Assembly (NCBI RefSeq): GCF_008386695.1
Contig: NZ_VUOC01000004.1
Span: 1,304,327-1,368,326, forward strand
Reading direction: 5' to 3'
DNA: 64,000 nucleotides
Source of the DNA: Chitinophaga agrisoli
GTDB taxonomy: Bacteria; Bacteroidota; Bacteroidia; Chitinophagales; Chitinophagaceae
In this document: piece after piece, positions 25,508 to 33,790 of the stretch
How the letters are laid out: each line of letters begins with the position of its first letter
How positions within the stretch are numbered: the stretch's first letter is position 1
Program-made: the position numbers and the translations under genes
The notes under the pieces: generated by a model
What the model saw: only the letters and a program-made list of their open reading frames with translations
What the model was told of the DNA's origin: nothing
Databases searched by the model: none

Positions 25508-26138
25508 ACCAGTCAGACTCCCGGCGGTGTTTTTTACCCTCCAGCCACTGGCCCATTTTATGGGTGAGGTATGCAGAGCCTGTTCCAATGAGCGCACCAG
25601 CCAGCACATCACTGGGATAGTGCTTGCCCAGGTGCATACGGGAATAGCTTACCGTGCCGGCCCAAAGATAAGAGGGCACGATCACATACCATTTAGGATA
25701 TTGCAGGCTTAAGGAAGTGGCCGTTACAAAGGCGGTAGAGGTATGACCGGAAGGAAAGGAAGGATCACTGCCATAGCTCTCAGGGATGATCATATCCGGA
25801 TGTTTGGTATAAGGGCGTTGCCGCTGTACCCCATACTTTAATCCATAGGTAGCTACCAGTGTTATACCCAGCGCAGCGGTACTGGTCCAGCCATTACGGA
25901 TAGTGGTTTGATTACCGGTCGCATAACCAACGACCAATTGCCCAAGCGGCACCCCTATAGATACCGGATACATGCTTTGGCTAAAGCCACACATCATACC
26001 ATCGAGAGAGGTATTCCTGTCGTTCCGTATATGGTTCAACAGCTTCAGATCAAACTTCTGCGCAGAGGCAGTGGAACAGTGAAACAACATCACAACCAGC
26101 ACGATACAGCCGGCCCTGGCTTGTAGGTATTTTCTCAT
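25455..26138 (-). CDS. PAP2-family membrane phosphatase
   Basis: A 227-residue membrane protein with an N-terminal signal or membrane segment. The three acid-phosphatase signatures are visible: KYGVQRQRP at 101-109, PSGH at 129-132, and SRMHLGKHYPSD with the catalytic histidine near 173. The active site faces the periplasm and removes phosphate from lipid phosphates such as phosphatidate, undecaprenyl diphosphate or, in this phylum, sphingolipid phosphates. Its 3' end overlaps the convergent SGNH hydrolase gene by 53 bases; both proteins have intact motifs so both frames look real. Confidence 0.9.
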   Translation of the reverse strand: MRKYLQARAGCIVLVVMLFHCSTASAQKFDLKLLNHIRNDRNTSLDGMMCGFSQSMYPVSIGVPLGQLVVGYATGNQTTIRNGWTSTAALGITLVATYGLKYGVQRQRPYTKHPDMIIPESYGSDPSFPSGHTSTAFVTATSLSLQYPKWYVIVPSYLWAGTVSYSRMHLGKHYPSDVLAGALIGTGSAYLTHKMGQWLEGKKHRRESDWFNPITAALSTPGSSPQP

Positions 26139-26438
26139 GTAACGGTATAAGACTGTAAATTACTATGCTATTCTGAATAAATTCTGTAGCTGGCCACAGT
26201 ACTGCATCCTACAGCAGTTATATTAATGTTAAAATAAGGATTTCTCTCAAAACGGGCAAATATTCTTGCCATGTGAGACCGCTTACCGTGGGTTAACGTC
26301 CAAACAATGCTAATTATTGTATATATGAGGCGTAGATCTTGACATGCCATGATGCAGTTATAGATATCCCCTAACTGATCAGTAGCTGATCTGTAATTAA
26401 CTGGTAGATAACCCGTATCTATAAAGGGACGGCTTATA

Positions 26439-26493
26439 TACGGGTTACATACGGGTTATATACGGGTTATATACCGGTTATATACCGGTTATC
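26439..26493. repeat. Five tandem 11-base units TACSGGTTATA
   Basis: Units are 26439-26449 (TACGGGTTACA), 26450-26460 and 26461-26471 (TACGGGTTATA), 26472-26482 (TACCGGTTATA) and 26483-26493 (TACCGGTTATC). An inverted copy GATAACCCGTATC occurs at 26407-26419. The array ends 48 bases before the -7 box of the next gene. An 11-base period places each copy on nearly the same DNA face. Confidence 0.85.
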
Positions 26494-26540
26494 TATAAGT
26501 AGGGATCGTACCGGAATAGGGTGGACACCCCTCCCTTTGT

Positions 26541-26548
26541 TATCTTTG
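26541..26548 (+). promoter_or_regulatory. -7 box TATCTTTG of the DUF1801 gene
   Basis: TATCTTTG is an exact TAnnTTTG match ending 18 bases before the ATG at 26567. No clear TTG lies at the expected upstream distance, which fits a promoter needing an activator. Confidence 0.6.
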
Positions 26549-26566
26549 GCTGATAAACATCCCAAT

Positions 26567-26986
26567 ATGCCAGAACAGAAAACTAAACCTACTGATGTAA
26601 GCGTAAAGGCGTTCCTGGACGCCGTACCCGATGAGCGGAAACGCCGGGACGCCTATGCCATCCTGGAGCTGATGGAGAAGACCACCGGTTATCCCCCGGT
26701 CATGTGGGGACCCAGTATTGTAGGATTTGGGAGCTATCACTACAAATATGACAGCGGGCATGAAGGCGACGCTCCTTTAGCCGGTTTCTCTCCCCGGAAA
26801 GATGCGCTCACCCTGTATGTGATGCCCGGCGGCGATGAGCGGGAAAAACTGCTGCCTAAACTGGGCAAACATAAGGCCAGTAAAGCCTGTATCTACATAA
26901 AAAAGCTGGAGGATGTGGATGTCTCCGTGCTTAAAGAGCTGATAGTCTATTGTGTAAACTTTATGAAAGCAAAATATCCGGATTAA
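26567..26986 (+). CDS. DUF1801-family protein
   Basis: A small cytoplasmic protein of 139 residues starting MPEQKTKPTDVSVKAFLDAV. The frame is open from 26537, but the promoter box at 26541-26548 lies inside that extension, so the ATG at 26567 is the start. The conserved middle VMWGPSIVGFG and the C-terminal GDEREKLLPKLGKHK block with YIKKLEDVD are those of DUF1801/YdhG-like proteins. Some relatives bind iron or have frataxin-like folds; function is unproven. It converges on the nucleotidyltransferase gene, with which it overlaps by four bases. Confidence 0.88.
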   Translation: MPEQKTKPTDVSVKAFLDAVPDERKRRDAYAILELMEKTTGYPPVMWGPSIVGFGSYHYKYDSGHEGDAPLAGFSPRKDALTLYVMPGGDEREKLLPKLGKHKASKACIYIKKLEDVDVSVLKELIVYCVNFMKAKYPD

Positions 26987-27777
26987 TCTTCTGCTGGCAA
27001 CTGGGCGCAGATCTCCTGCAGGTACTCCAGGCTTCTTTTTTCTGTAGCTGCCTGTAATACAATATCCGCGGTAAAAAGCTGTTCCCTTAGGTAGCGGTAC
27101 AAGCGCACGCTGTGTTTTAACGCGTCCATAATGGAGCTGGGGTCATAGTCTGCCATGGTGCCAACCAGGTTGTCCAGGTCTTTGCGGGGAAGCGTTTGCT
27201 CTACTTTACGCAGGGCCCGGGGCTGCTGCCCGTTCTTGATCTGCAGCAGCGGGGATAGTACCCTGGCGCGGATAAAACCGAGTCCGTCCAATGCTTCGAA
27301 ATACTCGCCGCGGCCTATTTTACCTGATATGTAATGTACCCAGGTCCAGAAACGGTCTTCCAGCCATTGGTAACCGGGGGCCGGCCATACCGCGGTGGTG
27401 CTGTCAATAACGCCGGATAGTTGCTGGTCCTTATCCAACAACAACACGGGATTCTCTACCCGTTCGTGGAACTCCGGCAGGGTCAGGAACTTAATATCTA
27501 CATGCAACAACGGATTGTCGTATAAACAGATCAGTAACCGGGGCTCTCCCACATGCTCGCCGGTAAAGGCGCTAAGCAGCTGACCAAAACTTTGGGCGTA
27601 ATCCATCATCTGCTGGCGCTGGCCAGCTACTTTTTCTTTGGTGATGAGCACAAGATCCAGGTCAGAAAAGATATCTATCTCATTAGTGATCCAGGAGCCG
27701 GCGGCTGCCAGCCCTATTACGCGGTCGTCGTTCTTTAACAACGCGGTTACCTTGTCAGCAAAATCCTGTTGTATCAT
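26983..27777 (-). CDS. Nucleotidyltransferase-fold protein (AadE/aminoglycoside adenylyltransferase-like)
   Basis: A 264-residue protein from the ATG at 27777. The nucleotidyltransferase signature is GSW followed by DIFSDLDLVL, carrying two metal-binding aspartates; the third acid is in HVDIKF. The C-terminal half is helical and typical of aminoglycoside 6-adenylyltransferase relatives. Whether it inactivates a drug is unknown; chromosomal members of this group often have no resistance role. The frame is open to 27813 but a TATTTTTG promoter box (27808-27801) lies inside that extension, so the start is 27777 or 27789. Confidence 0.82.
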   Translation of the reverse strand: MIQQDFADKVTALLKNDDRVIGLAAAGSWITNEIDIFSDLDLVLITKEKVAGQRQQMMDYAQSFGQLLSAFTGEHVGEPRLLICLYDNPLLHVDIKFLTLPEFHERVENPVLLLDKDQQLSGVIDSTTAVWPAPGYQWLEDRFWTWVHYISGKIGRGEYFEALDGLGFIRARVLSPLLQIKNGQQPRALRKVEQTLPRKDLDNLVGTMADYDPSSIMDALKHSVRLYRYLREQLFTADIVLQAATEKRSLEYLQEICAQLPAED

Positions 27778-27800
27778 AATTGGTGGCATAAAGCACGCAG

Positions 27801-27808
27801 CAAAAATA
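27801..27808 (-). promoter_or_regulatory. -7 box TATTTTTG of the nucleotidyltransferase gene
   Basis: On the minus strand the sequence reads TATTTTTG, an exact TAnnTTTG match 24 bases upstream of the ATG at 27777. It rules out the longer open frame that begins at 27813. Confidence 0.55.
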
Positions 27809-28020
27809 CCCATTTCTTATCACCTGCTGAAAATGCCCAGGCTCAATTTATACTGATACCGATCATCCAGTCCCTGGCGCCAGTTATGTGTCTGTCCCTA
27901 CCATGCAGCAAGTGGCTGCCGCCAGTCATGGGATGGCTGCGGGAACACATATCAATATGCGTTATTTTGCTATTAAAATTATAGTGTTTGTAATATCACC
28001 CCACAACACCCCACCGCTAT

Positions 28021-28345
28021 GAAACACTTATTATTCCTACTCTTATTTGCCGTGTATTGTATAGCAGGCAACGGCTGTTATTCTTACCGTATTGCCACCA
28101 ATGCGCAAGAAGGCGCAGAGAAAGCAAAAGTTACCGCGCATAACTGGTTCTGGGGCCTGGCGCAAAGCCCCAAACAGTTGACCACACCGGATTGTGACAC
28201 ACTGGGCTCTCTGGGCATGTCTGAAGTAAGGGTAAAGACCAATCTGGGTTATGCCCTGCTCACGGTAGTCACGCTGGGTATTTACTGCCCGGTACAACTG
28301 GAGTATAAATGCAGCAAACCTTGTCCTAAGAATGGCATTTTTTAA
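28021..28345 (+). CDS. Bor-like lipoprotein
   Basis: A 108-residue secreted protein; the ATG spans 28019-28021. The signal peptide MKHLLFLLLFAVYCIAGNGC gives a probable lipid-modified cysteine at residue 20, although the lipobox is weak. The mature part matches the layout of phage lambda Bor lipoproteins: an NWFWGLAQ block at the place of Bor HHFFVSGIGQ, a central cysteine (DCDTLGSLG), and the C-terminal VVTLGIYCPVQLEYKCSK matching ITLGIYTPLEARVYC. Bor is a serum-resistance lipoprotein of the outer membrane in enterobacteria. Here it may be a normal host gene; no other phage gene is near. Confidence 0.7.
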
Positions 28346-28384
28346 CAGGCCACCAGCTTACCCCAAACTTTAAAAGCGTACCCC

Positions 28385-29881
28385 ATGAAAATTTTCAAAA
28401 CCAATGATACCCAATGGGAGAACCGGCACGAGACGTTTAAGCAAGAGATCCGCAACCTTTATAAACTGGCTAATGGAGATGGTGATGCCCTGAGCACTTA
28501 TCATGCCGCCACCAAAGGTTTTCAAGCGCTGATACAGGAAGCTATCGATACTAACAGCACCCTGCGCGGCCTTGGCTCAGGATGGTCCTGGACGCGCATT
28601 GCCGCTACCGATGGCGTGATACTGGATACCAAATCGCTCAACACCGTCTTTGAGATCTCTGTCCGCAGCGTACACCCCAATTATACCGGCGACCGTAGTA
28701 AACTATTCCTGGCGCAATGCGGTACCGCTGTCTGGGAGCTATCTGCTTTTCTGCGACAGCGCGGTCTTTCCTTAAAGACCTCCGGCGCCAGTAACGGACA
28801 AACCATTTGCGGCGTTATTGCCACCGGCGCGCACGGCTCTGCATTTGACACCGGCGCGGTACAGGATTTTGTAGTAGGGCTGCATATTGTTACGGGCGCT
28901 AACCAGCATGTATACCTCGAAAGGGCCTCCTACCCGGTTGTTTCTGACAGCTTTGTAGCCCAGCTGGGCGCAGAACTGAAAAGGGATGATGATCTGTTTA
29001 ACGCCGCCCTGGTGAGTTTTGGCAGCTTTGGTATTATCCATGGCGTGATGGTGGAAACAGAGGACCTGTTCCTGCTGGAAGGTTATATGGAGCGCCGCCC
29101 CTTTGATGCTACGCTGCGTAAGCTTATTTCCACACTGGACTTTTCCCAGGCCAACCTGCCCTGCGGCAACGAACGGCCTTACCATTTCCAGATGCTCATC
29201 AACCCCTACGATATTGAAAAAGGCGCGTATGTGACCACCATGTACAAACGGCCTTTCAGCAATGGTTATATACCGCCTATGCCCAACCTCAACGGCTTAG
29301 GCCCCGGCGACGACGCTCCCTGTTTTGTAGGTAAGCTCACCAATGCGGTACCCCAGCTGGTGCCCCTGCTGGTAAATAAACTGCTGGCCGGTTCCCTTAC
29401 GCTGTATAACAAACAAATGGGCACCCTCAGCGAAATGTTCAGCAATACCAGCCTGCATGGCAAGCTGTTAAGCGCCGCCATTGGCGTGCCTATAGAACGG
29501 CTGAATGAAGTAATAGACCTATTACTGAGTATGAATAACGGGCCGGATGGCCCATTCTCCGGGCTGTTTGCTTTCCGTTTTATTAAACAGTCCAAAGGTT
29601 TGCTGGCGTTTACGCGTTTCCCCTTCACCTGCGTGGTGGAGCTGGATGGCGCTTTTTCTGATAAAACACAGGAGTTCTATAAAGCGGTATGGCAACAGCT
29701 GGATGCGCACAACATCCCTTACGCTTTTCACTGGGGTAAGGTAAATGAGCTAACGCCAGCGCGGATGCAGAAAATGTATGGCGCAGACCTGGACAAATGG
29801 CTGCAGGCACGGCAACAACTGCTGGAGCCGGCGGCCATGAAAGTATTCACCAATAAGATCATGCAGGAATGGGGCCTATGA
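28385..29881 (+). CDS. FAD-linked oxidoreductase (VAO/aldonolactone oxidase-like)
   Basis: A 498-residue cytoplasmic flavoenzyme. The N-terminal FAD-binding PCMH domain has the block GLGSGWSW (62-69), and the second phosphate-contact block ATGAHGSA around residues 146-153. After SFGSFGIIHGV the C-terminal substrate domain follows, ending with the FHWGKVNEL block typical of L-gulonolactone/D-arabinonolactone oxidase relatives. The substrate is probably a sugar lactone or sugar alcohol. No cysteine or histidine for covalent FAD attachment can be named with confidence. Its last six bases overlap the convergent membrane protein. Confidence 0.85.
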   Translation: MKIFKTNDTQWENRHETFKQEIRNLYKLANGDGDALSTYHAATKGFQALIQEAIDTNSTLRGLGSGWSWTRIAATDGVILDTKSLNTVFEISVRSVHPNYTGDRSKLFLAQCGTAVWELSAFLRQRGLSLKTSGASNGQTICGVIATGAHGSAFDTGAVQDFVVGLHIVTGANQHVYLERASYPVVSDSFVAQLGAELKRDDDLFNAALVSFGSFGIIHGVMVETEDLFLLEGYMERRPFDATLRKLISTLDFSQANLPCGNERPYHFQMLINPYDIEKGAYVTTMYKRPFSNGYIPPMPNLNGLGPGDDAPCFVGKLTNAVPQLVPLLVNKLLAGSLTLYNKQMGTLSEMFSNTSLHGKLLSAAIGVPIERLNEVIDLLLSMNNGPDGPFSGLFAFRFIKQSKGLLAFTRFPFTCVVELDGAFSDKTQEFYKAVWQQLDAHNIPYAFHWGKVNELTPARMQKMYGADLDKWLQARQQLLEPAAMKVFTNKIMQEWGL

Positions 29882-30520
29882 GTTACAATAGGCCAGTTTG
29901 CGGGCTGCCATATAGGCCATGGCCGCAAATAAAGGCGCGCATACCACATCTGTAGTGTAATGCACATGCTGCACCAGCAACAGGATGGCTACCAGGAAAG
30001 TGCTGATACCCGCAATATAGCGGTCCGCCTTTTTCTCACAACACAGGAAGATCAGGAACAACAGGGAGGTATGCCCGGAATAGAACAGGTCTTTACTGAT
30101 GGCTTGTCCGCCATAAAACACGCCGGTCAGCGGGTCTGTTAAGGCAACCATGTTCACCGGGGGCGCCAGCGGCACTATAAAGATGGTGATGCAGCGGGAA
30201 AGCGTGAGCAGTGTATAGGCGATAATAAAGATCAGGAAATTAGCCGGCTTTGCGGTAACACGCACCGTGAATAAACAGATGGTGCCCCAGATGAGGATCA
30301 TGATAGGGATAGAGACATCTACCGCCGGGATACTGGCCAGCACCCAATCATTCAGTACCGTTCCCTCACGGCGTTCAATAAACTCGAAGTAGATAGGGAG
30401 CGTTACAAAGATCAGGACCAGTCCAATAAACCAGGTAGTCAGCTTTGATTTAAATCCCACGATGTCCCAGGAGAGCCTCCAGCTCTTCTTCAATGTCTGT
30501 AGTCTTAAAACAACACTCAT
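29876..30520 (-). CDS. Sphingomyelin-synthase-like PAP2_C membrane protein
   Basis: A 214-residue protein with five to six predicted membrane segments. It carries the motif order of sphingomyelin synthases. The D2-like RCITIFIVPLAPP spans 109-121, the D3-like KDLFYSGHTSLLF spans 143-155, and the D4-like HVHYTTDVVCAPL spans 185-197. The expected catalytic residues are His150, His187 and Asp191. In animals this family transfers phosphocholine from phosphatidylcholine to ceramide; bacterial relatives are known as PAP2_C and are mostly uncharacterised. Bacteroidota make sphingolipids, so a head-group transferase acting on ceramide is a reasonable inference, but a simple lipid phosphatase is also possible. 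It overlaps the flavoenzyme by six bases. Confidence 0.72.
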   Translation of the reverse strand: MSVVLRLQTLKKSWRLSWDIVGFKSKLTTWFIGLVLIFVTLPIYFEFIERREGTVLNDWVLASIPAVDVSIPIMILIWGTICLFTVRVTAKPANFLIFIIAYTLLTLSRCITIFIVPLAPPVNMVALTDPLTGVFYGGQAISKDLFYSGHTSLLFLIFLCCEKKADRYIAGISTFLVAILLLVQHVHYTTDVVCAPLFAAMAYMAARKLAYCNS

Positions 30521-30631
30521 AGTTGCAGGTATCCAACTTATATGGTGTAATTTTAATGTAAAGACTCCATATAAACAAATTGTTATTTTCTATTGGCTAC
30601 TACAATTTGTCGGCAAATATGCTTATAAGGT

Positions 30632-31009
30632 TTAAGCGTAAAAATCGATCAACGCGCCAAAATAGGCATCGCGCCAGCCTTCTACAATGTCTGCGTAGTC
30701 TTCGTCGGGGATATTGGTATGCTTTAATTCCGCGGAGGTGCCTTTTTTGTCAGGGTGCAGGATAATGGTCACAATGGACGCCTCTTCCTGCTCGCCAAAA
30801 TACCATTGCTGCACGATCTTCTTGTCTTCTACAAACTCCAGGTTACGCCCTGCAATGCTGCCTTCCCACAGGGAGAACTCTGTGCCGGGCTCTGTGGTCA
30901 TTTCTGCCGGTTCGCCTGTCCAAAGCTGTATGGTAGCCGGGTTAGTTAGTGCCCGGTATACATCTTCCGGCGGGGCCGGAACAATAAAATGCTGCTTAAA
31001 ATCCTTCAT
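30632..31009 (-). CDS. SRPBCC/AHSA1-like protein
   Basis: A 125-residue protein with the AHSA1-type pattern: HFIVPAPPEDVYRALTNPAT, LWTG, then strand TEFSLWEGSIAGRNLEFVED, KKIVQQWYFGEQEEASIVTI and a C-terminal helix EGWRDAYFGALIDFY. The fold makes a deep hydrophobic cavity; family roles include Hsp90 co-chaperone activity and small-molecule binding. No ligand can be named. It is a single minus-strand gene followed 45 bases later by a small membrane protein on the same strand. Confidence 0.85.
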   Translation of the reverse strand: MKDFKQHFIVPAPPEDVYRALTNPATIQLWTGEPAEMTTEPGTEFSLWEGSIAGRNLEFVEDKKIVQQWYFGEQEEASIVTIILHPDKKGTSAELKHTNIPDEDYADIVEGWRDAYFGALIDFYA

Positions 31010-31054
31010 ATCGATAGTTTAACGCCCTGGAAAGCGTTCGCAAATGTATTTAAA

Positions 31055-31417
31055 TTATGCGAACAGCCAGATGCTCCACAGCGCCAGCAGGGTAAACTCC
31101 GCCACTCCATCCGCCAGGTAAATGGGGCGGATAACCTGCCGCACCACATAGATCACATCCACCAGCAGCAGGATAACGGCGCTGCCCATAGCGGCGATGA
31201 TGGTGGAGGAGCCGGTCTCTCCCCGGATCGCCGCAACGATCAGCAGCATACCTATCAGCCATAATAAGGCCCCAACTGTTTTTACCAGCCATACATCTGT
31301 TTTGGGACCGGTCACCTTTTCAAAACTGGCGTAGTGTAAAACGGGCCAGATACCGCTGATCGCAAAGTAGGCCCCCTGTGCCCACAGCAATATGGTAATG
31401 GATAAAGTTTCAAACAT
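31055..31417 (-). CDS. Small four-helix membrane protein, function unknown
   Basis: A 120-residue protein with about four hydrophobic segments (ETLSITILLWAQGAYFAISG; VKTVGALLWLIGMLLIVAA; AMGSAVILLLVDVIYVV; the C-terminal AEFTLLALWSIWLFA). I do not recognise a characterised family. A conserved-looking KTVGALLW block and a VxDVIYVVRQVIRPIYL stretch resemble hypothetical proteins common in Bacteroidota. It stands upstream of the SRPBCC gene on the same strand and may share its transcript. Confidence 0.75.
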   Translation of the reverse strand: MFETLSITILLWAQGAYFAISGIWPVLHYASFEKVTGPKTDVWLVKTVGALLWLIGMLLIVAAIRGETGSSTIIAAMGSAVILLLVDVIYVVRQVIRPIYLADGVAEFTLLALWSIWLFA

Positions 31418-31525
31418 GGCTCCTTTTTACAGAAATTGCCATAAAAACAATGCCAGCCTGCAACCGTAAGATAGGGCGTAAAGCCGCCCCGGCTTTAACT
31501 TCAGGGCATTGTCACCCCATAAAAA

Positions 31526-31558
31526 AAAGAGCTGGCCAATACGCGTGGCCAGCTCTTT
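31526..31558 (-). terminator. Intrinsic terminator of the subtilase gene
   Basis: Arms AAAGAGCTGGCC (31526-31537) and GGCCAGCTCTTT (31547-31558) pair perfectly around a nine-base loop. Read on the minus strand, the hairpin ends in a run of eight T residues (31528-31521). It lies 27 bases after the stop of the S8 gene. Confidence 0.85.
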
Positions 31559-31584
31559 GCCTTTCTATTAGTACAGGATGTTAA

Positions 31585-33090
31585 TTAGTAGCTTACGGCT
31601 TTACCGGCATTCAGCTGGCCGTTGCCAAAGAATGCGTCTTTACCGGGTGTGCCATAGTCGTTGGAGCTTTTACGGAAGATAAGATCTACCAGTATGGGCG
31701 ATGCGAGCCTGCGGTATTTACCATACAGCAGGGCGGCTACGGCGCTGGCATGCGGGGCTGCCATGCTGGTGCCGGCAGACCAGGTGTAGAAGAAAGTGTT
31801 GGTGGCTTCATCCCAGGAGCCGATATTGAACACAAAGTCAAAAACATACTCATAGTTCACGATACCGCCCACATTTACAATGGTAAAGTTCGGGGGATCA
31901 GTATAGTTACCGCCGGGTGCGCCGTAGGAGATAAAGTTCTTACCATAGTTGGTGAAGATAGAGGGGATGTACAGGGTGGTATCCTGGTTAATACCCCAGC
32001 CCAGCGGACCGTTGGAAGAAATGGAGATCACGCCCAGACAAGCAGCCGGGTAGGTGATAAAACGCTTTTCTACATCGTAGTTGTAGGCGTCATTACCAGC
32101 AGCAGCTATTACGGTAGTACCCAGCAGGTTGGCGTACAGGGTAGCCCTGTTCATAGCCTTTACCAGGTCTTTTATGTCGCGGTCATATTCCACTACCATG
32201 TCATCGGAGGGATCATCCGGGGTACCGTTATCATCCGTAAATGTTTTGCGGGGCAGTTCGCCGCCCAGGCTCATGTTAATAACATTTGCGCCATGGTTTA
32301 CGGCATAGAAGATACCATCTATGATACCGCTCCAAGGGCCGGAACCTTCATCTGACAATACTTTTACCAGGATCAGTTTAGCTTTGGGCGCTACGCCTAC
32401 TACGCCCACTTCATCATCCAGCGCAGCAATAGTACCGGCTACGTGGGTGCCATGGCTAAAGCCGTCGGCGCCGTGATACTGTACTTCTTCTCCTTCAATA
32501 AAATTGTGGGTTAAGATAATGTTGGGGGCTATTTCCTCATCATTGAGCAGGAAACCGCCATCCAGTACGGCAACCTTAGCGCCTTCTCCCTGGTAGCCTT
32601 TTTGCCAGGCCTGGGGCGCTTTTATGGAGTTAAGGCCCCATTGGAGGAAGCTATATGGATTCGTATTAATGAGGGCCTTTCCCTTTCCGGCTGCATTGGC
32701 AGCGGACCGGCCTGCCTTCACGGAAGAGCGGTAAAATTTACCCGGGAGGCGCCAGTTCTGCACTAAGTCTATAGCCACCGCTTCTACGTCCTGGATCTTC
32801 CTTGCTTTTTCAGGGAAGGAAGGATCCGGGGTCTGTACGTGGATAAGGCCCAGTTCCGGGATAGCTTCTTTTAATTTGAAATTCCTTGCGCCTATTTTCT
32901 CCAGGCTGGCAGAAATGGCATCAAGCTTTACGCCTTCTTTGGCGATGATGATAAAACCTCTGTCTTGTTTTGGTCCCCTGGAATTACGGTTCAGGGTGCC
33001 GTTGATCTCGTGCAGGTCTTTTTTACAGGAGGCAACAACAATAAGCATCATTAGGGGTAACGCAAGACGCAATAGTGGATTTCTCTTCAT
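31585..33090 (-). CDS. S8 subtilisin-like protease lipoprotein
   Basis: A 501-residue lipoprotein with lipobox VVASC and lipidation at Cys22. Residues 44-110 look like an inhibitor-I9-type prosequence (FIIIAKEG...IPELGLIHVQT). The catalytic triad is Asp177 in VAVLDGGF, His213 in FSHGTHVAG and Ser442 in GTSMAAPHASA. The oxyanion asparagine is in VIAAAGND. It would be held at the outer or inner membrane and degrade proteins in the periplasm or outside the cell. It is a single gene with its own terminator (31526-31558). Confidence 0.93.
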   Translation of the reverse strand: MKRNPLLRLALPLMMLIVVASCKKDLHEINGTLNRNSRGPKQDRGFIIIAKEGVKLDAISASLEKIGARNFKLKEAIPELGLIHVQTPDPSFPEKARKIQDVEAVAIDLVQNWRLPGKFYRSSVKAGRSAANAAGKGKALINTNPYSFLQWGLNSIKAPQAWQKGYQGEGAKVAVLDGGFLLNDEEIAPNIILTHNFIEGEEVQYHGADGFSHGTHVAGTIAALDDEVGVVGVAPKAKLILVKVLSDEGSGPWSGIIDGIFYAVNHGANVINMSLGGELPRKTFTDDNGTPDDPSDDMVVEYDRDIKDLVKAMNRATLYANLLGTTVIAAAGNDAYNYDVEKRFITYPAACLGVISISSNGPLGWGINQDTTLYIPSIFTNYGKNFISYGAPGGNYTDPPNFTIVNVGGIVNYEYVFDFVFNIGSWDEATNTFFYTWSAGTSMAAPHASAVAALLYGKYRRLASPILVDLIFRKSSNDYGTPGKDAFFGNGQLNAGKAVSY

Positions 33091-33316
33091 AAAGTGATCA
33101 AATTTTAATGATTAACAAAATCGAGATTAAAAAACGGTACTAACAGATTGGTGCTCTACTTTTTTGGTTGCTCTATTCTGTGATTAATGGAACGTGCGTA
33201 TGACTCTTATATACAGTTACACATAGGGCTAATTGAATGTACTTAAATTATTCAGAATAAAAAACTTTAAGCAGGCGAGGAATAAAAATTTAATGCGAAC
33301 TGCATATTCATGCAAG

Positions 33317-33346
33317 AAGGGCTACCGGTAAATACCGGTAGCCCTT
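33317..33346. terminator. Hairpin terminator
   Basis: AAGGGCTACCGGTA (33317-33330) and TACCGGTAGCCCTT (33333-33346) are perfectly complementary, so the stem would open at its tip to form the loop. The plus-strand side is followed by TGTTTTAG. It lies 20 bases past the stop of the tautomerase gene and separates it from the subtilase promoter region. Confidence 0.65.
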
Positions 33347-33366
33347 TGTTTTAGCGGAAGGATGGA

Positions 33367-33750
33367 TCAGCTGACCATTTGCGCAATGCCTTGTCCAAAA
33401 GACCAGTTCTCCGATACGTTTTCTGTGAGAATGATGATCACATCGTTAATAGAGAGATCCGTGGTGGCGGCGATCTTCTTCGCAATATCATGATAGAGCG
33501 CTTTTTTTGCTTCCACGCTGCGGCCGGCCCTGGCGGTGATCTCTATATACACCAGCTTAGGCGTATGAGGAACGCCCATATAACTGGCCGGAAATAAGAG
33601 GTCGTTACCGCCTAGCTCATGCACTACCTGGAAATAATCATCCGCAGGTATGGTGAAGTGTGTCATTAAGCTTTCATGCACTGCATGTGAAATAGCTTTC
33701 CTTTCCTCCGGCAGCGTGCTTTGCGGGAGGTTGATCTTTACAAAAGGCAT
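33367..33750 (-). CDS. Tautomerase-superfamily protein
   Basis: A 127-residue protein of the 4-oxalocrotonate tautomerase superfamily. The catalytic Pro lies at position 2, directly after the start Met (MPFVKINLPQ). The length is about twice that of a 4-OT monomer, and the C-terminal NWSFGQGIAQ is typical of the two-domain tautomerase group often found with a cupin gene. Substrates in the family are enol/keto acids. It is followed 40 bases upstream on the same strand by the cupin gene, and both lie divergent to a LysR gene. Confidence 0.88.
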   Translation of the reverse strand: MPFVKINLPQSTLPEERKAISHAVHESLMTHFTIPADDYFQVVHELGGNDLLFPASYMGVPHTPKLVYIEITARAGRSVEAKKALYHDIAKKIAATTDLSINDVIIILTENVSENWSFGQGIAQMVS

Positions 33751-33790
33751 AATAAAAGTTATTCGTGATTAATTAGCGTGGCCGGACCGG

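Larger units (their letters stand above)
26139..26566. other. Intergenic region with AT-rich tandem array
   Basis: 428 bases between the PAP2 and DUF1801 genes. The left half has no coding pattern. The right half has an inverted copy of the repeat unit (AACCCGTAT, 26410-26418), then the 11-base array described separately, and the promoter of the next gene. I see no RNA gene in it. Confidence 0.6.

Noticed and set aside
26168-26350. A 60-residue minus-strand frame in the intergenic region
   Set aside because: There is no promoter, no start context and no family pattern; it is expected by chance in AT-rich DNA.
26439-26493. The 11-base repeats as a CRISPR array
   Set aside because: The units are contiguous without spacers and far too short; no cas gene is present.
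20144-30520. A lipid-remodelling operon linking phospholipase C, PAP2 and the sphingomyelin-synthase-like gene
   Set aside because: The genes lie in separate units on different strands with unrelated genes between them; only a loose functional theme can be stated.
30575-30610. ACAAATTGT/ACAATTTGT as a terminator of the SRPBCC gene
   Set aside because: The stem is only nine AT-rich pairs with an 18-base loop and no clear T-tract.
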